Source: Planctomyces sp.
Lineage (GTDB): Bacteria; Planctomycetota; Planctomycetia; Planctomycetales; Planctomycetaceae
Assembly (NCBI GenBank): GCA_005778225.1
Contig: SXPC01000125.1
Span: 1-48,454, forward strand
DNA length: 48,454 nt
Reading direction: 5' to 3'
Positions 25,504 to 33,890 of this stretch are shown here, one piece after another. Both the position numbers and the translations under genes were made by a program. The notes under the pieces are model-generated. The model did not search any database. It was given only the letters and a program-made list of their open reading frames with translations, and was not told the origin of the DNA. Numbering within the stretch: position 1 is the stretch's first letter; each line of letters begins with the position of its first letter.

Positions 25504-25719
25504 TTAAAGCCCTTCACGCAATCGTCGCGAAACTTCTTCTGCAGAAATCGTTCGCCCTGCTTCGAGATCTTCAAAGCTTTGTTTTAAAGACTCGATCCAA
25601 TCTTCTTCGTCGAGCCACTCCGCAATTACTTCCTGAGGCGTTAGCCCGGGTTCTTGCTCGAACTTGCTTCCAACGAATTCGTAAAATGCTTTTAGATCTG
25701 TATTCGGTCTGGAAATCAT
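25504..25719 (-). CDS. Antitoxin of the ParE/RelE-type pair
   Basis: 71 aa, immediately upstream of the toxin. The C-terminal half is the usual toxin-wrapping helix and linker (SLKQSFEDLEAGRTISAEEVSRRLRE). The N-terminus (MISRPNTDLKAFYEFVGSKFE) does not show an obvious ribbon-helix-helix or Phd fold, so DNA binding is uncertain. An AAGGAA site lies 8 bases before the ATG. An 11-base dyad GTCA-TTC-TGAC at 25749-25759, in the leader, could be the autoregulatory operator. The stop of the moxR-like gene is about 80 bp upstream. Confidence 0.8.
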   Translation of the reverse strand: MISRPNTDLKAFYEFVGSKFEQEPGLTPQEVIAEWLDEEDWIESLKQSFEDLEAGRTISAEEVSRRLREGL

Positions 25720-25798
25720 AGACTGTTTCCTTCGATCAGGATTTTGGAGTCATTCTGACCGAATATTACAGACAAAAAAAGATAAAAGCCTCTCTTAC

Positions 25799-26755
25799 CT
25801 ACCGAGGCACCGCAATCCGGCTGAGCAACTGCTGAATAATCCCTTTGGCTCGGTCTCGCTGACCTTCACGGATCAACCCCGTCACTACAATGCGGTGAGC
25901 CAGGGCAGGGATCGCGAGTTGTTTGATGTCGTCTGGAATGACGTAATCCCGGCCGTTTAGAAATGCGTACGCCTGCAGCGACTTGTAGAAAATGATCGCC
26001 CCGCGGGTACTGACGCCGAGGGCCAGTTCATCGCTTTCCCGGGTCGCTGCAACGATTTCGAGAATGTAATCATTGAGTGAATCGTCGACCCGGACCTTCT
26101 TGACTTCATCCTGCAACGCAGCCAGTTGCTCGGCATTAATAACTGGCTTGATAGCGGCGACAGGTTCGCCACTTCGGTGTGAGATGAGAACTTCTTTCTC
26201 GTACTCACGAGAGGGATAGCCGATTTCGATCCGCAGCATGAAGCGATCGAGCTGGTTCTCGGGGAGAGGATACGTTCCTTCGAACTCGAACGGGTTCTGG
26301 GTCGCCAGGACGAAGAACGGACGCTTAAGCTGGTACGTCTTGCCGTCGATCGAAACCTGACGCTCGCTCATCGCTTCGAGCAGGGCGCTTTGTGTTCTCG
26401 GGCTCGTGCGGTTGATTTCGTCAGCCAGGAGAACATTCGTGAAAACTGGACCTTCACGGAACTCGAACTCGCCCACATTCGGGCGAAAAATACTTGTTCC
26501 GATAATGTCTGAGGGGAGCATATCGGGCGTGAACTGCAGGCGGGCGAACTGGCAATCGATACTCGCTGAAATGGCTTTGGCTAACGACGTTTTTCCCACC
26601 CCCGGAGCATCTTCGATCAACAGGTGACCTTCTGCAAACAGTGCTGTGATCGCCAGTTTGACGGCGTGTGGCTTTCCCAGAACAGCCTGATTGATATTGT
26701 CCAGCAAGGCGGCAACGAGTGACTGACTCGCCGATGAACTCGTCTGTGTCGACAC
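25799..26755 (-). CDS. MoxR-family AAA+ ATPase, without its usual partners
   Basis: 318 aa, GTG start at 26755. Walker A APGVGKTS at 50-57, Walker B NVLLADEINR at about 107-116 (Asp112, Glu113), sensor ATQNPFEFEGTYPLPENQLDRFM, and lid with GVSTRGA. MoxR ATPases act as chaperones that mature metal centres or envelope complexes, normally in operons with DUF58 and von Willebrand A proteins. None of these genes is next to it here: downstream is the toxin-antitoxin pair and upstream a divergent PQQ-propeller gene. It may serve partners encoded elsewhere. The family call is secure; the substrate is unknown. Confidence 0.95.
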   Translation of the reverse strand: MSTQTSSSASQSLVAALLDNINQAVLGKPHAVKLAITALFAEGHLLIEDAPGVGKTSLAKAISASIDCQFARLQFTPDMLPSDIIGTSIFRPNVGEFEFREGPVFTNVLLADEINRTSPRTQSALLEAMSERQVSIDGKTYQLKRPFFVLATQNPFEFEGTYPLPENQLDRFMLRIEIGYPSREYEKEVLISHRSGEPVAAIKPVINAEQLAALQDEVKKVRVDDSLNDYILEIVAATRESDELALGVSTRGAIIFYKSLQAYAFLNGRDYVIPDDIKQLAIPALAHRIVVTGLIREGQRDRAKGIIQQLLSRIAVPR

Positions 26756-26858
26756 TGAGATCTCCGATCAACTTGTTTCCAGCAACTGGACGTTCGCGAT
26801 TCCTTGCGATGGCAGGCCACAAGGTCTGGCATTCTGACTGTCAGGACTCTTTAGACGG

Positions 26859-26879
26859 GTCTGATCGATCTGATCAGAC
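26859..26879. promoter_or_regulatory. Perfect dyad GTCTGATC/GATCAGAC
   Basis: 8-bp perfect inverted repeat with a 5-base loop, in the 298-bp divergent region between the MoxR-like and PQQ-propeller genes. First of three consecutive stem-loops in this region. Operator or structured leader; no T-tract. Confidence 0.45.
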
Positions 26880-26899
26880 GTCTCATGCCCAGCCACGTC

Positions 26900-26938
26900 C
26901 ATTTCCAACATACGCCAGCCACGGCGTTTTTGGAAATG
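26900..26938. promoter_or_regulatory. Two-tier hairpin CATTTCCAA/TTGGAAATG
   Basis: A 9-bp outer stem (26900-26908 with 26930-26938) encloses an inner stem ACGCC/GGCGT (26912-26916 with 26923-26927). A second hairpin GAAGGAG/CTCCTTC follows at 26960-26983. The set suggests a structured 5' leader for the gene at 27054 or binding sites for a regulator. Confidence 0.45.
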
Positions 26939-27053
26939 TGCGACCAATGAGTTTTGTGAGAAGGAGAAAGTTTTTACTCCTTCAGCTTGTCCCTGCAGAC
27001 ATGCTGCGGACACAATGGAAAATGTTCCCAATTCATAATTGTGACGGTAATTT

Positions 27054-28415
27054 ATGTTCAGTTTTTCTGTTCGTCAATATCGGCTCTCTATCCTCATTGT
27101 CTGCCTGATGGTAGCAGCGGGCTGCAAACCCCGCGTTGAAACGCCCTCTGAGGTCGTCGCAACTCCTCACCACCAGAACATTTCAATTCCTCCCATCAAC
27201 GTGGATGAATCTGATTGGCCCTGGTGGCGTGGATTTGGGAGGAATAATCGTACGAATGCCCAGGCGGGTAAACTTCCTGACCGTTTGACCGATCCTTCGC
27301 GACAACTCTGGACCGCCGACATCCCGGGAAAAGGTCGGTCGACTCCGATCATCGTGAAAGACGTGGCTTACCTCACATCTGGTGTCGAGTCGGAGAACCA
27401 GGCGCAGACTGTCCTCGCTTTTGATACGAACAGTGGAGCGAGATTGTGGGAAACTATTGTTCACAATCAGGGTTTTGATCTCAAGTCGCACGAAGAAAAT
27501 TCCCAGGCATCGCCCACGATGGCAACGGATGGGGAAAGGCTTTACGCCGTTTTCATGTCTCATGGCAAAGTCCAGGTGACTGCTCTGAGTTTTGATGGAG
27601 ACATTCTCTGGACGAAGCCCGTGGGGCAGTTCCACTCGATGTTCGGCTTCGGTCCTTCGCCGCTGGTGTTTGGTAATGCTGTTTATGTGGCTGTCGATCA
27701 TGATCAGGGCGGGTTTCTGTGCGCGATCCGCCGAGATACCGGTGACGTTCTCTGGTTGAAGCAGCGTCCGGCCCGGACGAACTTCGCGACCCCCGTCGTC
27801 GCCCAGATCAATGGCCTGACGCAGATTCTCATCACCGGCGACCATCACCTCATGAGCTACGACGCCAGCACTGGCGAATTTCTCTGGAAAGTCCCCGCCC
27901 TCGCTGAAACCATGGTTGGGATGCCAATTATACTTGCGGGTCAAGATGGCAATGCCCGCACTTACATCTGCTCGGGAGGCTATCCGGAAAGTGAAACGAT
28001 TGCCTTCGATCTCACCCAGTCGCCACCCGCTCGACTCTGGAGCAACAAGGAGAAACTCTACGTCCCATCCCTGTCCATCAGTGATGACGAACAGACCGTC
28101 TATGGCATGGACGACGAAGGGATCGCGATGGCCTGGTCAGTCGACAAAGGCAAGACGCTGTGGAAAAAACGCCTCGGCGGTCCACACAGTGCCTCTGGCC
28201 TGCTCGTCGGTGACCGCTATCTCACAGCCAGTGAAAAAGGAGACATCAAACTGCTTCAGGTCACCCCCAAAAATGCAGACGTCCTCTCCGAAGAAAAACT
28301 CGGCGACGAAATCTACGCCACACCCCTGCTGGTCAAAGGCAAAATCTATATCCGCACCGCGTTTCGCAACGACGGCGGCTACCAAGAGAAACTGATCTGT
28401 ATCAAAGCGGATTGA
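27054..28415 (+). CDS. PQQ-like beta-propeller lipoprotein (BamB-like)
   Basis: 453 aa. The lipoprotein signal at 1-24 has lipobox VAAGC (Cys24). After the planctomycete-typical WPWWRGFGRNN come repeated propeller blades with the patterns V.A.D...G...W and G.VLW (for example DTNSGARLWE, FDGDILWTKP, RRDTGDVLWLK, DASTGEFLWKV, VDKGKTLWKKRLG), about six to eight blades. The fold is shared by BamB, a BAM-complex accessory lipoprotein, and by PQQ dehydrogenases; no dehydrogenase catalytic residues are evident, so a binding or scaffolding role in the periplasm is preferred. It is followed after 9 bp by the DUF167 gene. Confidence 0.85.
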   Translation: MFSFSVRQYRLSILIVCLMVAAGCKPRVETPSEVVATPHHQNISIPPINVDESDWPWWRGFGRNNRTNAQAGKLPDRLTDPSRQLWTADIPGKGRSTPIIVKDVAYLTSGVESENQAQTVLAFDTNSGARLWETIVHNQGFDLKSHEENSQASPTMATDGERLYAVFMSHGKVQVTALSFDGDILWTKPVGQFHSMFGFGPSPLVFGNAVYVAVDHDQGGFLCAIRRDTGDVLWLKQRPARTNFATPVVAQINGLTQILITGDHHLMSYDASTGEFLWKVPALAETMVGMPIILAGQDGNARTYICSGGYPESETIAFDLTQSPPARLWSNKEKLYVPSLSISDDEQTVYGMDDEGIAMAWSVDKGKTLWKKRLGGPHSASGLLVGDRYLTASEKGDIKLLQVTPKNADVLSEEKLGDEIYATPLLVKGKIYIRTAFRNDGGYQEKLICIKAD

Positions 28416-28424
28416 AAGACACCG

Positions 28425-28727
28425 ATGTCACTGCCGCTCGAATCACATTTGCATGGCATCCTGCTGCACGTTCACGCCCAGCCGGCGGCCAAGAAAAACG
28501 GGATCATCAAAATTCATGACGGACGCCTGAAAGTCGCTGTCACCCAGGCTCCCGAAAAGGGCAAGGCCAATCAGGCGATCATCGAAGTACTCGCCAAATC
28601 TCTCGGTTTGAAACGATCGCAGATCTCCCTGTTCAACGGCGATATTAGCTCGCACAAACAGTTTCTGCTGACGGGCTGCCAGCTCGACCAGATTCACGAA
28701 AAACTCACGTCTCTCTTGATGGGGTAA
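28425..28727 (+). CDS. DUF167/YggU-family protein
   Basis: 100 aa, the normal length of this widespread small family. Pattern L...V.P.A.K......DG.LK..V..AP..GKAN.A....LA..L.....I....G..S..K....: here VHAQPAAKKN, LKVAVTQAPEKGKANQAIIEVLAKSLG and ISSHKQFLLTG. The biochemical function of the family is unknown. It sits between the propeller lipoprotein and hemW with small gaps (9 and 59 bp), so co-transcription is likely. Confidence 0.92.
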   Translation: MSLPLESHLHGILLHVHAQPAAKKNGIIKIHDGRLKVAVTQAPEKGKANQAIIEVLAKSLGLKRSQISLFNGDISSHKQFLLTGCQLDQIHEKLTSLLMG

Positions 28728-28786
28728 TTGTTCCCCAGCGCTCGATGGTTCTTCCTATTACCGTCGCTGCGACTACAATATCCCCC

Positions 28787-29929
28787 ATGATCCCGCGGAG
28801 TTGCTACGTCCACGTTCCTTTTTGCGTCCACCGCTGTGGCTACTGCGACTTCACGCTCGTGGCGGGGCGAGATGACCTCATCGGGCCCTATCTCGAAGGC
28901 ATCGAACGCGAACTCCATTTCGTCCTCGGCGAACCTGCTGATCGCCTGGAACTCGATACCTTCTACTGGGGTGGCGGGACGCCGTCGTACCTGGATCCCG
29001 ACCAGCTACGCCAGCTGAATCAGACCCTCCTTTCCCGCTTTACTTTGGCTGCTGACGCAGAGTTCACCGTCGAAGCCAACCCGCATGGACTTGATGAATC
29101 CCGCATCCAAACACTCGCAGACCTCGGCTGCAACCGGATCAGCCTTGGCGTGCAATCGTTCGACGCTGATGTCTTGAAGACTCTCGAACGTGACCACTCT
29201 CCCGAAGACATCCAAACCGTCGTTGAACGACTTCGCTCGCGCATCGACAACTTCTCGATCGACCTGATTTTCGGCGTCCCAGGGCAGACACTCGACTCCT
29301 ATCGAACGACCCTTGATCGCGCAATCGACCTCGCTCCGCGTCACTTGTCGACCTACGGCCTGACGTTTGAAAAAGGCACGACCTTCTGGTCCCGACGCGA
29401 GCATGGCAGTCTCAAACAGGTCGATGAAGAACTCGAACGAGACCTCTATGCCTTGACCATTGAACGCCTCGAAGCGGCTGGTTATCGTCAGTATGAAGTC
29501 TCCAGCTTCGCCCAGCCCGGATTCGAATCTCGACACAACCAGGTCTACTGGTCGGGCAAGCCGTATCACGCCTTCGGTCCCGGTGCGTCTCGTTACCTGA
29601 ACGGACGTCGTGACAACAACCATCGCAGCCTGTTCACCTGGCTCAAACGTCTTCAAGACGGGACATCCCCCGTGGGTGAATCAGAAACACTTTCTCCTGA
29701 AGATCGCGCCCGTGAATTGCTGATTCTGGGACTGCGTCAAATCAAAGGTGTGTCCCACGCAGAATTCGAGGAATTGACAGGTTTTGCCCCGAAAACGCTG
29801 ATGGGGAAATATTTCTCAACGCATAGAGACAACGGCCTGATCGAAGATGACGGTCATGACGTCAGAATTACCCCTGCAGGACGCTTTATCGCCGACTCTA
29901 TCGTTGTCGACTATCTCCGCACCGATTAA
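28787..29929 (+). CDS. hemW: HemW-type radical SAM heme chaperone
   Basis: 380 aa. The start at 28787 (MIPRSCYVHVPFC) fits the family; the frame open from 28745 adds 14 residues. The [4Fe-4S] cluster motif is CVHRCGYC (Cys13, Cys17, Cys20), followed by the CDFT motif, GGGTPS (about 66-71), and NRISLGVQSFD (about 120-130). The HemW C-terminal domain is present (GLRQIKGVSHAEFEELTG). HemW binds heme and delivers it to respiratory enzymes; older annotations call it oxygen-independent coproporphyrinogen oxidase, but true HemN has a different length and motif (CxxxCxxCxC). Cys at the fourth position is replaced by Phe here, as expected for HemW. Confidence 0.92.
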   Translation: MIPRSCYVHVPFCVHRCGYCDFTLVAGRDDLIGPYLEGIERELHFVLGEPADRLELDTFYWGGGTPSYLDPDQLRQLNQTLLSRFTLAADAEFTVEANPHGLDESRIQTLADLGCNRISLGVQSFDADVLKTLERDHSPEDIQTVVERLRSRIDNFSIDLIFGVPGQTLDSYRTTLDRAIDLAPRHLSTYGLTFEKGTTFWSRREHGSLKQVDEELERDLYALTIERLEAAGYRQYEVSSFAQPGFESRHNQVYWSGKPYHAFGPGASRYLNGRRDNNHRSLFTWLKRLQDGTSPVGESETLSPEDRARELLILGLRQIKGVSHAEFEELTGFAPKTLMGKYFSTHRDNGLIEDDGHDVRITPAGRFIADSIVVDYLRTD

Positions 29930-30053
29930 CCTGAATGTCGCGTCTGGAAGGTGTTTTTTATCTTCCTCCGGCTAATTACCACTGTGTCGCATTTATTGCG
30001 ACGGAACGCAATATCGTCGAATTACCAATTACGATCTCCCGGGACCGGCTTTC

Positions 30054-31892
30054 ATGAAAATCTACGATTCCGCTGATATCGAAACCGCCTGGCAATCGGC
30101 TCAAAAAGCTCAAGCAGAAGGTAAGCTCTCTGCCAGCACGTTGGGCAATCTTCAACCCTGGTTGACCCAGCCACACTTCGATCATTTCCGCTGCGAAATC
30201 CTGCAGATGATCCAGGGCGAACGCTGGAAGCAACTGGAAGACTCCTTCTGGGAAGTCATCGCCTTCGGAACCGGCGGCAGACGTGGTCGCATGGGCGAAC
30301 TCGGCACCGCCACGATGAATGCCCGCACGGTCGCAGAATCGGCCTACGGGTTAGGGGCGTACTTCCTTTCCACCAGCGGCGGAAAACCCGGCAAGGCAGT
30401 CATCGCTCACGACTCCCGCAACCGCTCATCCGAGTTCGCCAAGATCACCGCCTCGGTCCTCGCAGCTCAGGGGTTCACGGTCTACTTCTTCAGCGAACAC
30501 CGCTCAACACCGGAACTCTCCTTCGCTGTCCGTTATCTGAAATGCGACGTCGGCGTCGTCATCTCCGCCTCTCACAACCCCCCATCGGACAACGGCTTCA
30601 AGGCGTACTGGTCCAACGGCGGTCAGGTCCTCGCCCCTCACGACAAAGGGATCGTCGATCACGTTTATAAGTCGACGCAGATCGCGATGGTCGAATTTGA
30701 TGACGCCGTCAAAGCAGGCACGATTCAGATCATCGATCAAGAAATCGACGACGCGTATGTCCAGGCGGTGCTCGCGATGTCATTGACTGACAACCGCGAA
30801 CTCAACGCCGTCTACACCCCGTTGCACGGCGTCGGGGAAACCTGTTGCTACAAAGTTCTGACCGCGGCGGGCTTCGAGGGAGTCGAAATCCTCGAGGAAC
30901 AACGGACTCCCGACGGCAACTTCCCGAACGTCGATGCTAACTTCCCGAACCCTGAACGTTCCGAAGTCTTTAAGCAGGCAATCGCCCGTGCCAAGCAGAC
31001 CGATGCTGGCGTCATCATGGCGTCGGATCCGGATGCAGACCGACTCGGCGTCTGTGTCAAAGACAAGACGACAGGTGAGTTCGTCCATTTGACTGGCAAC
31101 CGCATCGGTGCTTTGATCGCTGATTACGTCATTTCGAAACGAGCCGCAAAGGGCGACCTGACTCCTGAGCATTACGTCGTCGAAACCCTCGTCACCACGC
31201 CCCTGATCGCCGACATTGGACGTGCTCACGGCCTGAAGGTGATCGACAACCTGCTCGTTGGCTTCAAGTACATCGGCCAGACGATGGATCAACTCGGAGC
31301 CGAGAAGTTCGTCTTCGGGGCGGAAGAATCTCTGGGCTATCTCGCTGGTGGGTATGCTCGCGATAAAGATGCAGGAATCGCCGCTCTTTACCTGGCGGAA
31401 TGTGCAGCCGAACTGGCAGCTCAAGGCAAGACGCTACTCGACCGCCTCGATGAACTCGCGTTGACCTATGGCTATTACCTCGAAGGTCAGATTGCCAAGA
31501 GCTGCCCGGGAGCAGATGGCAAAGCCCAGATCCTGAAACTGATGGCTGCCTTCCGCAAGAACCCACCGTCGAGCCTGGCGGGCATCGAGATGGCCAACGT
31601 CGAAGACTTCGGCACTCACGAAGTTCGAACGCTGCCAGCCAACACGAAGGTCAACAATCTCCCGGAGCCACAGGGCGATCTGATGATCTTCACGACCAAG
31701 CCCGCTGAAACACAGATTCGTCTGGCAGTCCGTCCCTCGGGAACAGAGCCAAAAATCAAGTTCTACCTGTTCGCCAACACAAAGGTCGGCGCACCGGAAG
31801 ATCTCGAAGCAGTCAAACAGAAAACCCAACAGCGCCTGAACGATTTCTCAAAAGCCCTGTCCACCTGGATGGACGAAGTCATCGCGTCGTAA
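30054..31892 (+). CDS. Phosphoglucomutase/phosphomannomutase family protein
   Basis: 612 aa, alpha-D-phosphohexomutase of the long PGM2/PgcA type; interconverts glucose 1- and 6-phosphate (or mannose phosphates), cytoplasmic. Four domains are marked by: sugar-binding entry FGTGGRRGRMG (about 73-83), catalytic SASHNPPSDNGFK with phosphoserine Ser173, Mg-binding DPDADRLG (about 326-333), substrate loop GAEESLGY (about 423-430), and phosphate-binding RPSGTEPKIKFY near the C-terminus (about 563-574). The N-terminal 70 residues are a helical extension seen in this subfamily. It stands alone, with no ribosome binding site visible, and could feed sugar phosphates to the inositol synthase encoded 313 bp downstream. 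Confidence 0.95.
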   Translation: MKIYDSADIETAWQSAQKAQAEGKLSASTLGNLQPWLTQPHFDHFRCEILQMIQGERWKQLEDSFWEVIAFGTGGRRGRMGELGTATMNARTVAESAYGLGAYFLSTSGGKPGKAVIAHDSRNRSSEFAKITASVLAAQGFTVYFFSEHRSTPELSFAVRYLKCDVGVVISASHNPPSDNGFKAYWSNGGQVLAPHDKGIVDHVYKSTQIAMVEFDDAVKAGTIQIIDQEIDDAYVQAVLAMSLTDNRELNAVYTPLHGVGETCCYKVLTAAGFEGVEILEEQRTPDGNFPNVDANFPNPERSEVFKQAIARAKQTDAGVIMASDPDADRLGVCVKDKTTGEFVHLTGNRIGALIADYVISKRAAKGDLTPEHYVVETLVTTPLIADIGRAHGLKVIDNLLVGFKYIGQTMDQLGAEKFVFGAEESLGYLAGGYARDKDAGIAALYLAECAAELAAQGKTLLDRLDELALTYGYYLEGQIAKSCPGADGKAQILKLMAAFRKNPPSSLAGIEMANVEDFGTHEVRTLPANTKVNNLPEPQGDLMIFTTKPAETQIRLAVRPSGTEPKIKFYLFANTKVGAPEDLEAVKQKTQQRLNDFSKALSTWMDEVIAS

Positions 31893-31951
31893 AGGCGAGC
31901 GGGGGGTGTCAACCCCCTATCTTCTTCGTCTTCTCGATCAACACCCCGCAA

Positions 31952-31992
31952 CGGGAGGGCGAGGCTCCGTCCGAGCCGCTTCTTTGCATTGC
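31952..31992. repeat. Family B repeat arm, copy B2 (left half of an inverted pair)
   Basis: CGGGAGGGCGAGGCTCCGTC and onward to TTTGCATTGCG. With B3 (32075-32119, opposite strand) it forms a 168-bp inverted pair spanning most of the 313-bp gap between the phosphohexomutase and inositol synthase genes. The centre, 31993-32074, holds no gene. Confidence 0.88.
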
Positions 31993-32074
31993 GAAAATAT
32001 AACTACGAACTAGACGATGATGGCCTCGAAGGTTTTCTGATCGCGAACTGTTCAAAGTCGAATAACCAAAGTGC

Positions 32075-32119
32075 GATTGCAACGCGGGACACCGGCTCGG
32101 ACGGAGCCTCGCCCTCCCG
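32075..32119. repeat. Family B repeat arm, copy B3 (right half of the inverted pair)
   Basis: Reverse complement of B1, B2 and B4: GATTGCAACGCGGGACACCG ... GCCTCGCCCTCCCG. Translating through it gives a false N-terminal extension of the inositol synthase frame. Confidence 0.88.
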
Positions 32120-32205
32120 TCGAAACACCATTAACACACCCAACATCCTGTCTTCCCATAGGACGTTCCAACGTGAACGCCTCCCACCACGAAAGCCCAC
32201 CTGAC

Positions 32206-33432
32206 ATGTCCACTCGTCGCATTGGTCTCTGGCTCGTCGGAGCCTGGGGAAACGTCGGCACGACCGTCGCTGTTGGTCTGGCTGCCCTCCAGAAAAAATT
32301 GATGCCCACGACAGGTCTCGTCACCGAACTCCCGATGTTCGCCAAAGCTGGCCTGCCGGAGTTCAGCGAATTCATCGTCGGCGGTCACGAAGTTCGTCCC
32401 AATACATACTACAACGCCGCCCAGGTGCTGTGGCAGAACTCGCGCATGTTTTCGCCCGATCTTCTCGACCAGGTGGAAGATGTCCTCGAAACCTTCGACG
32501 CGAATGTCCGCCCAGGAACCCTGGTCAACGTCGGCAACGCGATCAACACCATCGCGCGCCAAGGTGGCTCATCGCAGGAATCGACAACAGAATCACCACT
32601 GGCTGCCATCGAACGCCTCACCGCAGATCTCGTCGGCTTCAAGGACACGCTCAAGCTTGATCACGTCATCGTCGTCAACCTCGCGTCCACTGAGCCCGCA
32701 TCCTCGATTCCGCCCAATGATCCCGTTCTCGCCACTTGGAAAGCTCTCGAAGAAGCTCTCAATTCCGAGAAGCCTCTCGACCTGCCGGCCAGTTCGCTCT
32801 ATGCGATTGCTGCCTTCAACTCGGGTTGCACGTACATCAATTTTACCCCCTCCGTCGGCTCGAACCTGCCTGCTTTGGCAGAACTGGCCGACCTGCGGAA
32901 AGCTCTCCACGGCGGACGCGATGGCAAGACCGGCGAGACGCTTCTCAAGTCGGTCCTGGCTCCCATGTTCCGAGCCCGCAACCTCGAGGTCAAAAGCTGG
33001 GTCGGCCACAACATCCTCGGCAACGCCGACGGCCAGATTCTCAACGACCCGAACAACAAGGCCACCAAGGTCAATTCCAAGGATCGCCTCCTCGGCGAAA
33101 TCCTCGGCTACAAGCCACAGTCCCTGGTCTCGATCGAATACATCGAGTCGCTGGGGGACTGGAAAACCGCTTGGGACCACGTCCACTTCGATGGCTTCCT
33201 TGGCACTCGGATGACCATGCAGGTCACCTGGCAAGGCTGCGATTCTGCCCTCGCTGCTCCCCTCGTCATCGACCTGGCCCGTTTGGCAGACCGTGAAAAA
33301 CGAGCCGGTGGATCAGGCGTCATGTCGTTTCTGAGCTCTTTCTTCAAAAGCCCGATGGGAACCGACCTCGCCGAGTTCGCCGCTCAGAACCTCGTCCTCG
33401 CCGACTGGGCCAAGAAGGCATCGAAGTCGTAG
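32206..33432 (+). CDS. ino1: Inositol-3-phosphate synthase
   Basis: 408 aa. Converts glucose 6-phosphate to myo-inositol 3-phosphate using NAD. The N-terminal Rossmann motif is LVGAWGNVGTT (about 10-20). Family blocks follow: NVGNAINTIA, FNSGCTYINFTPSVGSN (about 205-221), KSVLAPMFRARNLEVKSWVGHNILGNADG and the catalytic-region DHVHFDGFLG..M. The frame stays open to 32071 only through repeat B3; the start at 32206 (MSTRRIGLW) is preferred, although GTG at 32173 is possible. No Shine-Dalgarno site. The product supports inositol lipids or other inositol compounds. The TAG stop lies within repeat E1. Confidence 0.93.
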   Translation: MSTRRIGLWLVGAWGNVGTTVAVGLAALQKKLMPTTGLVTELPMFAKAGLPEFSEFIVGGHEVRPNTYYNAAQVLWQNSRMFSPDLLDQVEDVLETFDANVRPGTLVNVGNAINTIARQGGSSQESTTESPLAAIERLTADLVGFKDTLKLDHVIVVNLASTEPASSIPPNDPVLATWKALEEALNSEKPLDLPASSLYAIAAFNSGCTYINFTPSVGSNLPALAELADLRKALHGGRDGKTGETLLKSVLAPMFRARNLEVKSWVGHNILGNADGQILNDPNNKATKVNSKDRLLGEILGYKPQSLVSIEYIESLGDWKTAWDHVHFDGFLGTRMTMQVTWQGCDSALAAPLVIDLARLADREKRAGGSGVMSFLSSFFKSPMGTDLAEFAAQNLVLADWAKKASKS

Positions 33433-33544
33433 GGTCCGCTGTGCGGACCGTTAATCGACAAGCATCTTCGGCCACGACAAACGAACGTGTGAACAACCTC
33501 ACACGTTTCTGGATCAGCCGCATTGGCGGTCCGCATAGCGGACA
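33429..33544. repeat. Family E inverted repeat, copy E1
   Basis: Left arm GTAGGGTCCGCTGTGCGGAC, right arm GTCCGCATAGCGGACAC, and an inner hairpin AACGTGTGA/TCACACGTT (33484-33507). The first bases of the repeat (GTAGGG) supply the TAG stop of ino1. It lies between ino1 and the convergent small gene at 33557. Confidence 0.87.
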
Positions 33545-33556
33545 CTGCGCGATGCC

Positions 33557-33829
33557 TCACAGCGGATTCTGGAATCCCATCACCTGAAACCGTGCCAGCT
33601 CAGCGGTCGTTGTCAGCTTAATGGCGGCGATGTTGTCGTAAGCGATCATGACCTTCCGGGCATTCGTGCTGTCAGGCTTATCGCGCTCGACAAGCAGGAT
33701 CCCGCCCGAGATCATGAAGTTCACAAACGGGATCGTTTCGCCAAAAGTCGTGACGAGCATGGCTTGTTTAGGCATTGCATCGGGCCAGTTTTCAAACAGA
33801 CTGCGCCATGTTTCGCCGGTCGAACTCAT
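33557..33829 (-). CDS. Small hypothetical protein
   Basis: 90 aa, with AAGGAA 7 bases before the ATG at 33829, so translation is well supported. It begins MSSTGETWRSLFENWPDAMP and has alternating hydrophobic strands (AMLVTTFGETIPFVNFMI, GGILLVERD, KVMIAYDNIAAIKL) like a small beta-barrel; no membrane span. I do not recognise the family. The line ..VMIAYDNIAAIKLTT..E resembles proteins annotated only as conserved in planctomycetes. A candidate promoter on this strand (TTGCTG, 17 bp, TAAGAT) lies about 25-60 bases upstream, next to the dyad at 33891-33913. Confidence 0.7.
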   Translation of the reverse strand: MSSTGETWRSLFENWPDAMPKQAMLVTTFGETIPFVNFMISGGILLVERDKPDSTNARKVMIAYDNIAAIKLTTTAELARFQVMGFQNPL

Positions 33830-33890
33830 CTTAGATTCCTTGGGGAACGGGAAGTGATGAGCGGCATCTTAGTCTGTTGGAAATGCAGCA

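Noticed and set aside
28787-29929. Oxygen-independent coproporphyrinogen III oxidase (HemN)
   Set aside because: The cluster motif is CxxxCxxC followed by Asp-Phe, not CxxxCxxCxC, and the length is that of HemW.
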